This document shows, in pieces, positions 51,845 through 61,834 of a DNA stretch of 64,000 bases. A program made the translations under genes and the position numbers. Origin of the DNA: Rhizobium indicum (GTDB lineage: Bacteria > Pseudomonadota > Alphaproteobacteria > Rhizobiales > Rhizobiaceae); assembly GCF_005862305.2 (NCBI RefSeq), contig NZ_CP054023.1, forward strand, positions 310,001 to 374,000. Reading direction: 5' to 3'. The notes beneath the pieces were generated by a model. The model had not been told where the DNA came from. It saw only the letters and a list, made by a program, of their open reading frames with translations, and made no database searches. Positions within the stretch are counted from its first letter, which is position 1, and each line of letters opens with the position of its first letter.

Positions 51845-52546
51845 ATGGATAATCAGCATCTGGTACCCGCCGCCGTGCTTGCGGCCAAGAACGGCGTCCG
51901 GTTTCCCAATGAGAGTGAGGAATATCGCATTGCCCGCGACGCGCTGCTGGCCGAAGAGATCGAATTGCGCCGGCACATCGAGCGCGTGGCGGTACAGCGC
52001 CGGGCGTTACCGCCAGGCGGCGAGGTGACGAAAGACTACCGCTTCGAAGGCAGCGATGGGCCGATATCCCTGACCGAACTCTTTGCCGACAAGGAGACGC
52101 TGATCGTCTACAGCTACATGTTCGGCCCGGAACGCGAGCGCCCTTGCCCGATGTGCACCTCGCTGCTGTCGGCCTGGGACGGCGAGGTGCCAGACATCCA
52201 GCAGCGCGCAGCCTTGGCGGTGGTCGCACTTTCGCCGATCGGCAGGCTGCTCGCCTTCAAGAAGGAACGCGGCTGGCACCACCTGCCGCTCTATTCCGAC
52301 ACGACGGGCGATTACAGCCGCGACTATCACGCGATCGGCAGGGGCGGCGGCGATGACGCGGCCTTCAACGTCTTCACGCGCCGCGACGGCACCATCCGCC
52401 ATTTCTGGAGCCAGGAGATGGGCGACGTGACGTCCGATCCCGGCGAGGATCCTCGCGGCGCCCCCGACCTGATGCCGCTCTGGACCGTGATCGACACGAC
52501 GCCAGAAGGCCGGCCGGCGGACTGGTATCCGAAGCTGTCTTATTAA
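51845..52546 (+). CDS. DUF899 family thioredoxin-like protein
   Basis: 233 residues from the ATG at 51845 after GAAGGAGGA. Thioredoxin-like features typical of DUF899: LIVYSYMFGPERERPCPMCTSLLSAWDG with a CPMC motif, then LLAFKKERGWHHLPLYSD and DAAFNVFTRRDGTIRHFW. Often annotated as a dithiol-disulfide isomerase relative, without biochemical proof. No operon partner except the doubtful small frame upstream. Confidence 0.85.
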   Translation: MDNQHLVPAAVLAAKNGVRFPNESEEYRIARDALLAEEIELRRHIERVAVQRRALPPGGEVTKDYRFEGSDGPISLTELFADKETLIVYSYMFGPERERPCPMCTSLLSAWDGEVPDIQQRAALAVVALSPIGRLLAFKKERGWHHLPLYSDTTGDYSRDYHAIGRGGGDDAAFNVFTRRDGTIRHFWSQEMGDVTSDPGEDPRGAPDLMPLWTVIDTTPEGRPADWYPKLSY

Positions 52547-52564
52547 GATCAGCGGCGTCCGGCG

Positions 52565-53194
52565 TCAGCCGGTGGAGCGGTTTCTGGAGGGTTCGGCCCA
52601 TTCGATGCTGGTGACCGCGGCATCCGGCAACGGCGGCGGATCGATGTCGTAGACATAGCCGCTGAGCATGTCGGCGGCGCGTTCCGTCGCCTTGATCTTC
52701 GCCTCGGTTTCCGCGACCGCCTTGGAGATCGCTTCGATGCGGGCGCGGAACATGTGGGCGAGCACATCGCGGCCGGACTGTTTTTCGAGCCGTTCCAGAT
52801 GCAGGCCGATTCGCGAGGCGTGGCGCTCGAGCTCGCTCTTGCTGAAACGCGCCTTTCGCAGTTCCTCGGAAAGACTGTCCTGCATGACGGCGACGGGATC
52901 GAAACTTCCGGGTGCGCGCTCGTCGAGGACCGCGTCGGTGACGAGCTTCTCGATCATCACGAGCGCCTGCAATTCGGCCGCATCGGCGAATTCGACGTCG
53001 TAGCCGGTATCGTCGTAGACCTTGCGCCGGACCGGATCGAGAAGCAGCCCATAGGCTTTCTGCAGAGTGGCAAAGGCTTCCGAATCACCACCCGAATCGG
53101 GGTGGGCAACCTTCGCCAGGCGCCGATAGGCGGCCTTCAACTGCGCCTCGTCCGCATCGCGTTCAACGCCGAGAATATCGTATGGATCCGTCAC
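52565..53194 (-). CDS. J-domain (DnaJ-like) protein
   Basis: 209 residues from a GTG at 53194, five bases after AGGGAG; a GTG eight codons earlier is less well placed. The N-terminal J domain DPYDILGVERDADEAQLKAAYRRLAKVAHPDSGGD holds the HPD tripeptide needed to stimulate DnaK-type Hsp70. The rest is a long helical region (about 90-185) with coiled-coil character and no zinc finger, so it is a specialised type III J-protein. Its client is unknown. Confidence 0.85.
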   Translation of the reverse strand: MTDPYDILGVERDADEAQLKAAYRRLAKVAHPDSGGDSEAFATLQKAYGLLLDPVRRKVYDDTGYDVEFADAAELQALVMIEKLVTDAVLDERAPGSFDPVAVMQDSLSEELRKARFSKSELERHASRIGLHLERLEKQSGRDVLAHMFRARIEAISKAVAETEAKIKATERAADMLSGYVYDIDPPPLPDAAVTSIEWAEPSRNRSTG

Positions 53195-53368
53195 GCCTGC
53201 TCCCTTGCTCCCCGCCACGTTGCGGGCAGTCTAGGTCTTCTTCTTCATCAGAAGGGCGAAGTTTAGACCGAAACGAGGAATGACGTCCATGGCCCGAGAT
53301 GGCGATGGTTTATGCAGATGCTTCGTCAAACCTCGATTGCTTAATGTTTTCAAGTTGTTGTTCGAAGA

Positions 53369-53944
53369 TCAGCCCGTGGTGATCGAGGCGAGATAACATC
53401 TGGCTTCGCCATCGATTTCCAGCACGGTGGCAGTCGCGTCCTCGATCAGCAGCGCATCGCCGGCCGCAAGCGCGCCGGTCTCGTCCTCCCGCCGGAATGA
53501 CACCGCACCGCGATGGCAAAGCAACAGGCATGCCGAGGGCGAAAGCCGCACGGTCTTGCTGCCATCGAGGTCGATGCGGATCAGCGTATGGGCGAGCCCG
53601 TCACGGCGCGTCATGACGTTGAGATCGGTGATCGCTCCGTCCTCGAGCCTGGCCGCGACGGGGACATCCGCCGGGAAGGCCAGCGGATCGCTTGTCGTTG
53701 TCAGCAGCACGGGCGAGCTGCCTGCGACATCGAGCACCATGCCGTTGCCATCGAGGATCGCCAGCGTGCGGTCGATGCCGGGAAAGATCGAAAACGGGCC
53801 GTCCTCGGCGACCGTCGCCATGCTGATGCGCCAGTCGAAGTCGTTGATCGAAGCGCCGGGTGGAAAGACGGCGATTTCCACCGTCTCTCCCTTGCCGTTT
53901 TTCCAGGGCATGCGTTTGTGATCGCCGGCGCGCAGGATCCTCAC
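53369..53944 (-). CDS. hutD: HutD family protein
   Basis: 191 residues, cupin-like. The N-terminus RILRAGDHKRMPWKNGKGETVEIAVFP is diagnostic of HutD, as is SINDFDWRISMATVAEDGPFS. HutD is conserved in hut operons and is thought to limit excessive histidine pathway flux, possibly by binding formylglutamate; its biochemistry is not settled. The GTG at 53944 lies 5 bp after the hutU stop and matches the usual N-terminus. Last gene of the leftward hut operon. Confidence 0.9.
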   Translation of the reverse strand: MRILRAGDHKRMPWKNGKGETVEIAVFPPGASINDFDWRISMATVAEDGPFSIFPGIDRTLAILDGNGMVLDVAGSSPVLLTTTSDPLAFPADVPVAARLEDGAITDLNVMTRRDGLAHTLIRIDLDGSKTVRLSPSACLLLCHRGAVSFRREDETGALAAGDALLIEDATATVLEIDGEARCYLASITTG

Positions 53945-53949
53945 CGGGC

Positions 53950-55623
53950 TCAGTTCCCGAGAATGCCGGGCAGGCGCAGGCCCTTTTCCTTGGCGCAGTC
54001 GATGGCGATTTCGTAGCCGGCATCGGCGTGGCGCATGACGCCGGTCGCCGGGTCGTTCCAGAGCACGCGCTCGAGGCGTCTTGCGGCATCGTCCGTGCCA
54101 TCGGCGCAGATGACCATGCCGGAATGCTGCGAGAAGCCCATGCCGACGCCGCCGCCGTGATGCAGCGACACCCAGGTGGCGCCCGACGCCGTGTTGAGCA
54201 GGGCGTTGAGCAGCGGCCAGTCGGAGACGGCGTCGGAGCCGTCCTTCATCGCCTCCGTCTCGCGGTTCGGCGAGGCGACGGAGCCGGAGTCCAGATGATC
54301 GCGGCCGATGACGATCGGGGCGGAGAGTTCGCCTGTTCTCACCATCTCGTTGAAGGCGAGGCCGAGCTTGTGACGGTCGCCCAGGCCCACCCAGCAGATG
54401 CGCGCCGGCAGGCCCTGGAAGGCGATGCGCTCCCTGGCCATGTCGAGCCAATGATGCAGGTGCTTGTTGTCAGGCAGCAATTCCTTCACCTTGGCATCGG
54501 TCTTGTAGATATCCTCCGGATCGCCGGAAAGGGCTGCCCAGCGGAAGGGGCCGATGCCGCGGCAAAACAGCGGGCGGATATAGGCCGGCACGAAGCCCGG
54601 GAAGGCGAAGGCGTTTTCGAGGCCTTCGTCCTTGGCGACCTGGCGGATATTGTTGCCGTAATCGAGGGTCGGCACGCCGGCGTTCCAGAAGGCGATCATC
54701 GCTTCGACATGCTCGCGCATCGAGGCGCGCGCCGCTTTTTCCACGGCCTTCGGATCGCTTTCGCGCTTTGCCTTCCACTCACCCATCGTCCAGCCCTTCG
54801 GCAGGTAGCCGTTGATCGGGTCGTGGGCCGAGGTCTGGTCGGTGACGATATCGGGGCGGATGCCGCGGCGAACCATCTCCGGCAGGATTTCGGCGGCGTT
54901 ACCGAGCAGGCCGACGGACTTCGCCTCGCCGGCCTTGGTCCAGCGGTCGATCATCTCAAGCGCTTCATCCAGCGTCTCCGCCTTGGCGTCGACATAGCGG
55001 GTGCGGAGCCGGAAATCGATCGAATCGGGATTGCATTCGACGGCAAGGCAGCAGGCGCCGGCCATGACGGCGGCGAGCGGCTGGGCGCCGCCCATGCCGC
55101 CGAGGCCGCCGGTCAGGATCCATTTGCCCTTGAGATTGCCGCCGTAGTGCTGGCGGCCGGCCTCGACGAAGGTCTCGTAAGTGCCCTGCACGATGCCCTG
55201 GGTGCCGATATAGATCCACGAACCGGCCGTCATCTGGCCGTACATGGCAAGGCCCTTCTTATCCAGTTCGTTGAAATGATCCCAGGTCGCCCAATGCGGC
55301 ACGAGGTTGGAATTGGCGATCAGCACGCGCGGCGCATCCTTGTGGGTGCGGAACACGCCGACCGGCTTGCCGGATTGCACGACCAGCGTTTCTTCTTCCG
55401 TCAGCGTCTTCAGCGTCGCGACGATGCGGTCGAAATCCTCCCAGGTGCGGGCGGCGCGGCCGATGCCGCCATAGACGACGAGCTCGTTCGGATTTTCGGC
55501 GACGTCAGGATCGAGATTGTTCATCAGCATGCGCAGCGGCGCTTCGGTCATCCAGCTCTTGGCATTGAGATCGTTGCCGCGGGGTGCGCGGATTTCGCGG
55601 ATATTATGGCGTGGATTGTTCAT
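53950..55623 (-). CDS. hutU: Urocanate hydratase
   Basis: 557 residues, full length. NAD+-dependent enzyme converting urocanate to imidazolonepropionate. Diagnostic segments: [31 protein letters not shown] (NAD-binding), [16 protein letters not shown], and [17 protein letters not shown]. Conserved Cys in [10 protein letters not shown]. It follows hutG by 24 bp. Confidence 0.98.
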   Translation of the reverse strand: MNNPRHNIREIRAPRGNDLNAKSWMTEAPLRMLMNNLDPDVAENPNELVVYGGIGRAARTWEDFDRIVATLKTLTEEETLVVQSGKPVGVFRTHKDAPRVLIANSNLVPHWATWDHFNELDKKGLAMYGQMTAGSWIYIGTQGIVQGTYETFVEAGRQHYGGNLKGKWILTGGLGGMGGAQPLAAVMAGACCLAVECNPDSIDFRLRTRYVDAKAETLDEALEMIDRWTKAGEAKSVGLLGNAAEILPEMVRRGIRPDIVTDQTSAHDPINGYLPKGWTMGEWKAKRESDPKAVEKAARASMREHVEAMIAFWNAGVPTLDYGNNIRQVAKDEGLENAFAFPGFVPAYIRPLFCRGIGPFRWAALSGDPEDIYKTDAKVKELLPDNKHLHHWLDMARERIAFQGLPARICWVGLGDRHKLGLAFNEMVRTGELSAPIVIGRDHLDSGSVASPNRETEAMKDGSDAVSDWPLLNALLNTASGATWVSLHHGGGVGMGFSQHSGMVICADGTDDAARRLERVLWNDPATGVMRHADAGYEIAIDCAKEKGLRLPGILGN

Positions 55624-55647
55624 GGCGGTTCCCCTGTCGAGAGATCG

Positions 55648-56451
55648 TTATCGTTTCAGGCCTGGCGCAATCTGTTCGATGCGCACCAGAATGTTTTTGA
55701 GATGAACGCGAAGTCTGTCTGCCTTGGCGGCGTCGTAGGCAAAGGGCGCAGTCTCGGTCTGGAGATGGGTCGATTGTGCGAGCTCCATCTGGATCGCGTG
55801 CACACCAGTGTCGGGCCGACCATAGTGGCGTGTCGTCCAGCCGCCCTTGAAGCGGCCATTGAGCACGCCGTCGTAACCTTCGGCGGCTGCGACGACTGTG
55901 AGCGTCGCCTGCTCGATCGCGCTGTCGCAGGTCTTTCCCATATCGGTGCCGATATTGAAATCCGGCAGCTTGCCTTCGAAGAGAAAGGGAATGTGCGACC
56001 GGATCGAGTGGCAGTCGTAGAGGATTGCGACGCCGTGGATTGCCTTGACGCGTTCGATCTCGGCGGCAAGCGCAGTATGATAGGGGGCATGAAAATCCCG
56101 CAGCCGCGCCGCGATGTCGGCCTCATCGGGTGCAGCGCCTTCCTTCCAGATCGCCTTGCCGTCGAAATCCGTCTGGGGAATGAGGCCGGTGGTGTTCTGG
56201 CCGGGGTAGAGGCTCACGCCTTGGGGATCGCGGTTGGCGTCGATCACGTAGCGGTGGAAGGTGGCGCGCACCACTGTGACATTGTCGAGCAGGCCATCAT
56301 AGAGGCGGTGGATGTGCCAGTCGGTGTCGGCGAGGATGCGGCCGTTGTCGTTGAGGCGGTCGGCGATCTCAGGCGGCACGTCGGTGCCGGTATGGGGGAA
56401 GCCGAGGATGACGGGGGAGGTGCCCTGGCGGATTTCGTATGGTGTGGTCAT
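55648..56451 (-). CDS. hutG: N-formylglutamate amidohydrolase
   Basis: 267 residues. Features: ILGFPHTGTDVPPEI (metal His), DTDWHIHRLYDG, YDCHSIRSHIPFLFEGKLPDFNIGT and LYPGQNTTGLIPQTDF. It hydrolyses N-formylglutamate to glutamate and formate, the last step of the five-step hut route, in agreement with the presence of hutF. ATG at 56451 preferred over a TTG two codons earlier. A 200-bp gap with a palindromic repeat separates it from hutH. Confidence 0.95.
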   Translation of the reverse strand: MTTPYEIRQGTSPVILGFPHTGTDVPPEIADRLNDNGRILADTDWHIHRLYDGLLDNVTVVRATFHRYVIDANRDPQGVSLYPGQNTTGLIPQTDFDGKAIWKEGAAPDEADIAARLRDFHAPYHTALAAEIERVKAIHGVAILYDCHSIRSHIPFLFEGKLPDFNIGTDMGKTCDSAIEQATLTVVAAAEGYDGVLNGRFKGGWTTRHYGRPDTGVHAIQMELAQSTHLQTETAPFAYDAAKADRLRVHLKNILVRIEQIAPGLKR

Positions 56452-56480
56452 AGGCAAAGCGCTCCGGTGTCTGGGGCGCT

Positions 56481-56631
56481 ACCCCCCTCTGTCCTGCCGG
56501 ACATCTCCCCCACAAGGGGGGAGATTGACTCGTGGATGGGGCTTTGCCAAACAATTGATGTCGGAGCGAGCGGGGCCAACCAGCCGATCTCCCCCCTTGT
56601 GGGGGAGATGCCCGGCAGGGCAGAGGGGGGT
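56481..56631. repeat. Large inverted repeat (RIME-type) inside the hut operon
   Basis: The left arm (56481-56526, ACCCCCCTCTGTCCTGCCGG...) and right arm (56586-56631, ...CAGAGGGGGGT) are near-perfect inverted copies of about 45 bp separated by 59 bp. The CCCCCACAAGGGGGGAGAT blocks make inner hairpins. It lies between hutH and hutG and could act as an mRNA stabiliser or partial terminator, tuning hutGUD against hutIH. Confidence 0.85.
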
Positions 56632-56653
56632 ACCAAGTCCAGAACCATCACGA

Positions 56654-58189
56654 TCAACCCTCCAGAACCGGCAGAATACCATTCGAAACCGAGGCGTTCA
56701 GGGCGCCCGTTGCCACCAGTTCGGCGGCGGCGGCGAGGTCGTTTGCCATGTAGCGATCGACGTCGAGGCTCGAAACCTTGGTGCGGATCGCGGTGATCGC
56801 CTTGCTCAGTTCCGGGCTCGTCGACAGCGGTGCGCGCAGTTCGACGCCTTGGGCGGCGGTCAGCGCCTCGATGCCGATGATGCCGAACAGGTTCTCGGTC
56901 ATGCCGAGGAGCCGGCGGGCGCCGTGGCAGGCCATGGAGACATGGTCTTCCTGGTTGGCCGATGTCGGCGTCGAATCGACCGAGGCCGGGTGCGACATCT
57001 GTTTGTTCTCGGACATCAGCGCCGCAGAGGTGACCTCGGCGATCATCAGGCCGGAATTCAAGCCTGGCTTCTTGGCGAGGAAGGCCGGCAGGCCGTAGGA
57101 GAGGGTCGGATCGACCAGCAGCGCGATGCGGCGTTGCGAAATCGCGCCGATCTCGCAGACGGCCAACGCGATCTGGTCAGCAGCGAAGGCGACGGGTTCG
57201 GCGTGGAAATTGCCGCCGGAAACGACGGAATTGTCCGAGAGCACCAGCGGATTGTCGGTGACCGCGTTGGCCTCGATTTCAAGGGTGCGGGCGACCGAGC
57301 GCAGCAGATCGAGACAGGCGCCGTCGACCTGCGGCTGGCAGCGGATGCAATAGGGATCCTGCACACGCTCGTCGCCCTCGATGTGGCTCTGGCGAATGAT
57401 GGAGTTTTCGAGCAGCGCGCGAAGGGCTGATGCCGTGTCGATCTGGCCCTTGTGGCCACGCAATGTGTGAATATCCGGATGGAACGGCGCCGAAGAGCCC
57501 ATGGCGGCGTCGGTGGACATCGCGCCGGTGATCAGGGCGGCCTGCGCGGCACGATGGGCGCGGAAGAGGCCGGCGAGCGCCAGCGCCGTCGAGGTCTGGG
57601 TGCCGTTGATCAGCGCTAGGCCCTCCTTGGCGGCGAGCACCACCGGTCTGAGGCCAGCTTTTTCGAGGGCTTTGGCGCCTGAGAGGCGTTGGCCGGCGAA
57701 GAAGGCTTCGGCCCCGCCCATCATCACCGCCGCCATATGGGCAAGGGGCGCAAGATCGCCGGAGGCGCCGACCGAGCCCTTTTCCGGGATCAGCGGAATG
57801 ACGCCCTTTTCCAGCATGCCTTCGATCAGCCGCACCAGCTCCAGCCGCACGCCGGAGGCGCCGCGCCCGAGCGAGACCAGCTTCAGCGCCATGATCAGCC
57901 GCACGATATTCTCAGGCAGCGGCGCGCCGACGCCGCAGCAATGCGACAGGATGAGATTGCGCTGCAAGGTGGTCACATCGGCGCTGTCGATCTTGATCGA
58001 GGCGAGTTTGCCGAAGCCGGTATTGATGCCGTAGACCGGCGCATTGCCGGCGGCGATCTCGGCGATGCGGGCAGCGGCCTTGGCGATCCCCGCATCGAAG
58101 GTGGGATCGAGCCTTGCCGGCACACCGGTCCAGTAGATGGTTTCGAGATCCTTGAGCGAGACGGAGCCCGGGTGGAGCGTGATGGTCAT
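56654..58189 (-). CDS. hutH: Histidine ammonia-lyase
   Basis: 511 residues. The MIO prosthetic group forms from Ala142-Ser143-Gly144 in [14 protein letters not shown]. Other conserved parts: [32 protein letters not shown] and [13 protein letters not shown]. It deaminates histidine to urocanate. The ATG at 58189 overlaps the hutI stop as ATGA, so hutI and hutH are coupled. Confidence 0.98.
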   Translation of the reverse strand: MTITLHPGSVSLKDLETIYWTGVPARLDPTFDAGIAKAAARIAEIAAGNAPVYGINTGFGKLASIKIDSADVTTLQRNLILSHCCGVGAPLPENIVRLIMALKLVSLGRGASGVRLELVRLIEGMLEKGVIPLIPEKGSVGASGDLAPLAHMAAVMMGGAEAFFAGQRLSGAKALEKAGLRPVVLAAKEGLALINGTQTSTALALAGLFRAHRAAQAALITGAMSTDAAMGSSAPFHPDIHTLRGHKGQIDTASALRALLENSIIRQSHIEGDERVQDPYCIRCQPQVDGACLDLLRSVARTLEIEANAVTDNPLVLSDNSVVSGGNFHAEPVAFAADQIALAVCEIGAISQRRIALLVDPTLSYGLPAFLAKKPGLNSGLMIAEVTSAALMSENKQMSHPASVDSTPTSANQEDHVSMACHGARRLLGMTENLFGIIGIEALTAAQGVELRAPLSTSPELSKAITAIRTKVSSLDVDRYMANDLAAAAELVATGALNASVSNGILPVLEG

Positions 58190-59448
58190 CGGCCGTTCCT
58201 TTCGCCCTTGAAGACGCGTGCGTGAAGCGGGTTGAAGCCGATGCGGTAAACGAGCTCGGCGAGGTTTTCGATATTCCAGACGGCGAGATCGGCGGATTTG
58301 CCGGGTTCGAGCGTTCCCGTCTTGTCGAGCAGGCCGAGCGCGCGGGCGCCATCGCGGGTGGCGCCGGCGATGCATTCCTCGACGGTGAGGCCGAAAAGCG
58401 TCGCCGACATGTTCATGGTGAGCAACATCGAGGTGAGCGGCGAGGTGCCGGGATTGCAATCGGTGGCGATTGCGATCGGCACGCCTGCCCGCCGCAGCGC
58501 CTCTACCGGCGGCTTCTGCTTTTCATGGATGGCGTAGAAGGCGCCGGGCAGGAGCACGGCGACGGTGCCGGCTGCGGCCATCGCCGCAACGCCATCATCG
58601 TCGAGATATTCGAGGTGATCGGCTGAAAGCGCGCCATAGGATGCGGCGAGCCTGGCGCCGCCGAGATTGGAGAGCTGCTCAGCATGCAGCTTGACCGGCA
58701 GGCCGAGCGCTTTGGCCTTGTCGAAGACGCGGGCGATCTCGGCGGTCGAAAAAGCGATGCCCTCGCAGAAGCCGTCGACGGCATCGGCAAGACCGAGGCC
58801 GTGCATGTCGTCGAGACCGGGCAGGACGACATCATCGAGATAATCGCCGTTGCGACCCTTATATTCCACAGGCGTCGCATGGGCGCCGAGATAGCTGGTG
58901 GCGACGCGCACCGGTCTGATATGGCCGAGCAGGCGGGCGCTCTGCAGCATCTTCACTTCACCGGTCCGGTTCAGCCCGTAGCCGGATTTGATCTCGATCG
59001 TGGTGACGCCTTCGGCAAGCAGCGTGTCGAGCCGCGGCAGGGCCTGGGCGACAAGCTCCTCGACCGACAGCGCATTGGTCGCCTTCACCGAGGAAACGAT
59101 GCCGCCGCCGGCGCGGGCGACCTCCTCATAGGTCGCGCCTGCAAGGCGCATTTCGAACTCGCGGGCGCGGTTGCCGCCGTGAACGATATGGGTGTGGCAG
59201 TCGACGAGACCGGGCGTTACCCAGCGGCCTTCGAGATCGACGATGTCGGAATGTTCGATGGCCGATGCCGGCAGCTCGCTTTCGGCGCCGGCAAAGGCGA
59301 TGCGGCCGTTTTCGATCAGCACGGCGCCTTTTTCGACGATGCCGAGCCCTTCTTTAGCAGGCGCCAGCGTGGCCAGCCGCGCATTGCGCCACAGCGCCGG
59401 GCGGGTGTCGGCAGATGGGGCTTCCTCTGAAAAATTGTTCCCGGTCAT
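58186..59448 (-). CDS. hutI: Imidazolonepropionase
   Basis: 420 residues of the amidohydrolase superfamily with the metal motif D84-C-H85-x-H87 region ([12 protein letters not shown]), [20 protein letters not shown] and [10 protein letters not shown]. Hydrolyses imidazolonepropionate to formiminoglutamate. The ATG at 59448 begins [12 protein letters not shown]; nothing upstream in frame resembles the family. First gene of the leftward hut operon, divergent from hutF. Confidence 0.97.
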   Translation of the reverse strand: MTGNNFSEEAPSADTRPALWRNARLATLAPAKEGLGIVEKGAVLIENGRIAFAGAESELPASAIEHSDIVDLEGRWVTPGLVDCHTHIVHGGNRAREFEMRLAGATYEEVARAGGGIVSSVKATNALSVEELVAQALPRLDTLLAEGVTTIEIKSGYGLNRTGEVKMLQSARLLGHIRPVRVATSYLGAHATPVEYKGRNGDYLDDVVLPGLDDMHGLGLADAVDGFCEGIAFSTAEIARVFDKAKALGLPVKLHAEQLSNLGGARLAASYGALSADHLEYLDDDGVAAMAAAGTVAVLLPGAFYAIHEKQKPPVEALRRAGVPIAIATDCNPGTSPLTSMLLTMNMSATLFGLTVEECIAGATRDGARALGLLDKTGTLEPGKSADLAVWNIENLAELVYRIGFNPLHARVFKGERNGR

Positions 59449-59477
59449 CAGCTTTGCGCCTTTCCTTATGCCAAAAC

Positions 59478-59489
59478 ATGTATATACAT
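59478..59489. promoter_or_regulatory. Candidate HutC operator ATGTATATACAT
   Basis: A perfect 12-bp palindrome in the 122-bp gap between the divergent hutI and hutF genes. HutC of Pseudomonas and relatives recognises TGTATATACA-type sites, contained here exactly. One bound repressor could silence both directions. Confidence 0.8.
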
Positions 59490-59570
59490 AATCGACAGGT
59501 GACAAGAGAAATTTTGTGCGCTTTTCTGGAAAAGAAAGATCGGCGGCACGGCAAGAGGAGAGGGAAGGCC

Positions 59571-60914
59571 ATGACCACACTTCACGCAGACACGGCGCTG
59601 ACGCCGCAGGGCTGGCAGAAGGACGTGCGGCTGACGCTCGAGGCCGGGCGCATCGCGCGGGTCGAAATCGGCACTGCTCCCGAGCCCGGCGACGAACGCC
59701 ACGCTCTCCTCGTTCCCGCCATGGCGAACCTGCACAGCCATGCCTTCCAGCGGGCGATGGCCGGCCTTGCCGAAGTGCGCGGCCCGGCCAATGACAGCTT
59801 CTGGAGCTGGCGCACTGTCATGTACAAGTTTGCCCTGGCGATGACGCCGGAGCATGTCGAAGCGGTCGCGGCCAAGCTTTATACAGAGATGCTGGAGGCC
59901 GGTTTTTCCCGCGTCGGCGAGTTCCACTATCTCCACCACGACAGGGATGGCGGCACTTACGCCAATATCGCCGAGCTTGCCGAACGCATCGGTGCGGCAA
60001 GCGAAGAGGCCGGTATCGGCCTGACGCTGCTGCCGGTCTTCTATGCCCATTCCGGCTTCGGCGGAGCTGCCCCGATCGACGGCCAGCGGCGTTTCATCAA
60101 TTCGCTCGAAAGCTTCGAAAGGCTGATGGAGGGATGCCGAGCGGTAACCGGCCGGCTCGCCGGCGCCGAGCTTGGGCTTGCACCGCACAGCCTGCGCGCC
60201 GCAACGCCGGACGAGCTCACAAGGCTGGTGCCGATGGCGGGCGACGGCCCCATCCATATCCATGTCGCCGAGCAGGTGAAGGAGGTCGAGGACTGCATCG
60301 CCTGGTCCGGCGCGCGGCCGGTGCAATGGCTGCTCGATCATGCGCCGGTCAATGAGCGCTGGTGCCTGATCCATGCGACGCACATGACCGAGGACGAAAC
60401 GCGGCGGATGGCGAAAAGCGGCGCTATCGCCGGCCTCTGCCCGATCACCGAAGCCAATCTCGGCGACGGCGCCTTTGCTGCGCCGCTCTTTCTCGAAGAG
60501 GGCGGGCGCTACGGCATCGGTTCTGATTCCAACGTGCTGATCTCCGTGCCGGAGGAATTGCGTCAGCTCGAATATTCTCAGCGCCTGGCGCTTCGCGCCC
60601 GCAACGTCGTCGCAGCACCCGGCGGTTCGACGGCGCTTTCGCTGTTCACACATGCACTTGCCGGCGGCGCCGCGCTGAAAGCGCCCGCAGGTCTCGTTGA
60701 GGGGCATCATGCCGATATCGTATCGCTCGATGCCACGGCCGTTCCTTATCTCACAGGCGACCAGATCCTCGACCATTGGCTGTTTGCCGGCGGCGTCGCC
60801 GTCGATTGCGTCTGGGCGCATGGCGGCAAGCAAGTGGAGGGCGGTCGCCATCTCAAGCGTGACGCCATCGACCGGCGATTCCTCGCTGCGATGGGGGAAT
60901 TGCTTGCTGCCTGA
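59571..60914 (+). CDS. hutF: Formimidoylglutamate deiminase
   Basis: 447 residues, amidohydrolase superfamily: [16 protein letters not shown] (metal His pair), [23 protein letters not shown] and [11 protein letters not shown]. HutF converts formiminoglutamate to N-formylglutamate and ammonia, which HutG then cleaves, so histidine yields glutamate, formate and two ammonia. The ATG at 59571 follows AAGAGGAGAGGG. Divergent from hutI. Confidence 0.97.
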   Translation: MTTLHADTALTPQGWQKDVRLTLEAGRIARVEIGTAPEPGDERHALLVPAMANLHSHAFQRAMAGLAEVRGPANDSFWSWRTVMYKFALAMTPEHVEAVAAKLYTEMLEAGFSRVGEFHYLHHDRDGGTYANIAELAERIGAASEEAGIGLTLLPVFYAHSGFGGAAPIDGQRRFINSLESFERLMEGCRAVTGRLAGAELGLAPHSLRAATPDELTRLVPMAGDGPIHIHVAEQVKEVEDCIAWSGARPVQWLLDHAPVNERWCLIHATHMTEDETRRMAKSGAIAGLCPITEANLGDGAFAAPLFLEEGGRYGIGSDSNVLISVPEELRQLEYSQRLALRARNVVAAPGGSTALSLFTHALAGGAALKAPAGLVEGHHADIVSLDATAVPYLTGDQILDHWLFAGGVAVDCVWAHGGKQVEGGRHLKRDAIDRRFLAAMGELLAA

Positions 60915-60946
60915 AAAGGAGCTTTTCCTGGCGGGCTATTGGAATT

Positions 60947-61053
60947 ACAGCGCCACGCGTCTTTTCAGGCGCGCAAAGGACGCTGTAACACTTTGAATCG
61001 ACGCATCGTGTTTCCGAGAATCGATTTCGATTTTCGGGCCGATGCGCTAGAGC
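60947..61053. repeat. Rhizobial repeat (ACAGCGCCACGCG type), full-length copy
   Basis: ACAGCGCCACGCGTC / GGCGCGCAAAGGACGCTGT form imperfect inverted arms, followed by AACACTTTGAATCGACGCATCGTG and an AAATCGATTTCGATTTTCGGGCCGATGCGCTAGAGC tail with a GAATCGATTTC core. A partial inverted copy is at 19315. It fills the gap before the GntR/UTRA gene and so carries or abuts its promoter. Confidence 0.7.
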
Positions 61054-61076
61054 GGGAGATCAACCGGAGCGTGGCG

Positions 61077-61796
61077 ATGGACCAAAGCAGGGATCCGACC
61101 TTGCATCAGCGCATCCTGAGCGACATCGAGGGCCATATCGTCTCGGGCGTATGGCCGCCGGGGTACCGCATTCCCTTCGAGGTCGATCTCGCCACGCAGT
61201 ATGACTGCTCGCGCATGACGGTGAACAAGGTGCTGACCCAGCTCGCCAAGGCCGGCCTCATCGAGCGCCGCAAGAAGTCCGGCAGTTTCGTCACCCAGCC
61301 GCAGGCGCAATCGGCCATTCTCGAAATCCACGACATCAAGGCCGAGGTGCAGTCGCTGAACCTGCCCTATTCCTATGCGGTTTCGAAGAAGGTGAGCCGC
61401 AAAGCCAAGGCGGACGACAGCCGAAGGCTGGAACTGCCGGTCGCCTCCTCGGTTGTCGAAATCGTCTGCGTCCACAATGCCGGCATGCGGCCCTTCTGCC
61501 TGGAGGAGCGGCTGATCAGTCTTGCGACCGTACCGGAAGCCGCCGATGCCGATTTCCTGACGATGGCGCCGGGTCCGTGGCTGCTCAACCAGGTGCCGTG
61601 GAGCACGGCCGAACACCGGATCCATGCCGTCTCAGCTAGTGCCGAGCTGGCCGCGGCTCTCGATATACCACGCAATACCGCCTGCCTCGTGGTCGAACGC
61701 CGCACCTGGAGCAATGCCGGCCCAGTGACGCATGTGCGCTTCACCTATCCGGGCGATCGTCACGCGCTGGTGGCGCGTTTCACGCCGGCATCCTAA
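61077..61796 (+). CDS. GntR/UTRA-family regulator, HutC-like paralogue
   Basis: 239 residues. N-terminal winged helix (ILSDIEGHIVSGVWPPGYRIPFEVDLATQYDCSRMTVNKVL) and a C-terminal UTRA ligand domain ending RRTWSNAGPVTHVRFTYPGDRHAL, close to the HutC ending. It is less like the Pseudomonas HutC I recall than is the convergent gene. Being just downstream of hutF, it probably senses urocanate or another hut intermediate. The start is ATG at 61077 (a GTG two codons earlier is possible). Confidence 0.88.
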   Translation: MDQSRDPTLHQRILSDIEGHIVSGVWPPGYRIPFEVDLATQYDCSRMTVNKVLTQLAKAGLIERRKKSGSFVTQPQAQSAILEIHDIKAEVQSLNLPYSYAVSKKVSRKAKADDSRRLELPVASSVVEIVCVHNAGMRPFCLEERLISLATVPEAADADFLTMAPGPWLLNQVPWSTAEHRIHAVSASAELAAALDIPRNTACLVVERRTWSNAGPVTHVRFTYPGDRHALVARFTPAS

Positions 61797-61800
61797 TAAG

Positions 61801-61828
61801 TGCCCATGTTCCATATACAACATGGGCA
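61801..61828. terminator. Two-way terminator between the two HutC-type genes
   Basis: Perfect 10-bp stem TGCCCATGTT / AACATGGGCA with an 8-base loop CCATATAC, followed on the plus strand by GTGTTTTC. It lies in the 38-bp gap between convergent stops. The loop resembles part of a HutC-type site, which may be chance. Confidence 0.7.
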
Positions 61829-61834
61829 GTGTTT

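Noticed and set aside
53860..56796. A rightward open frame of 978 codons across the hut genes
   Set aside because: It runs antisense to hutD, hutU and hutG, which are unmistakable by motif. The frame is open only because GC-rich coding DNA has few stops on the opposite strand.
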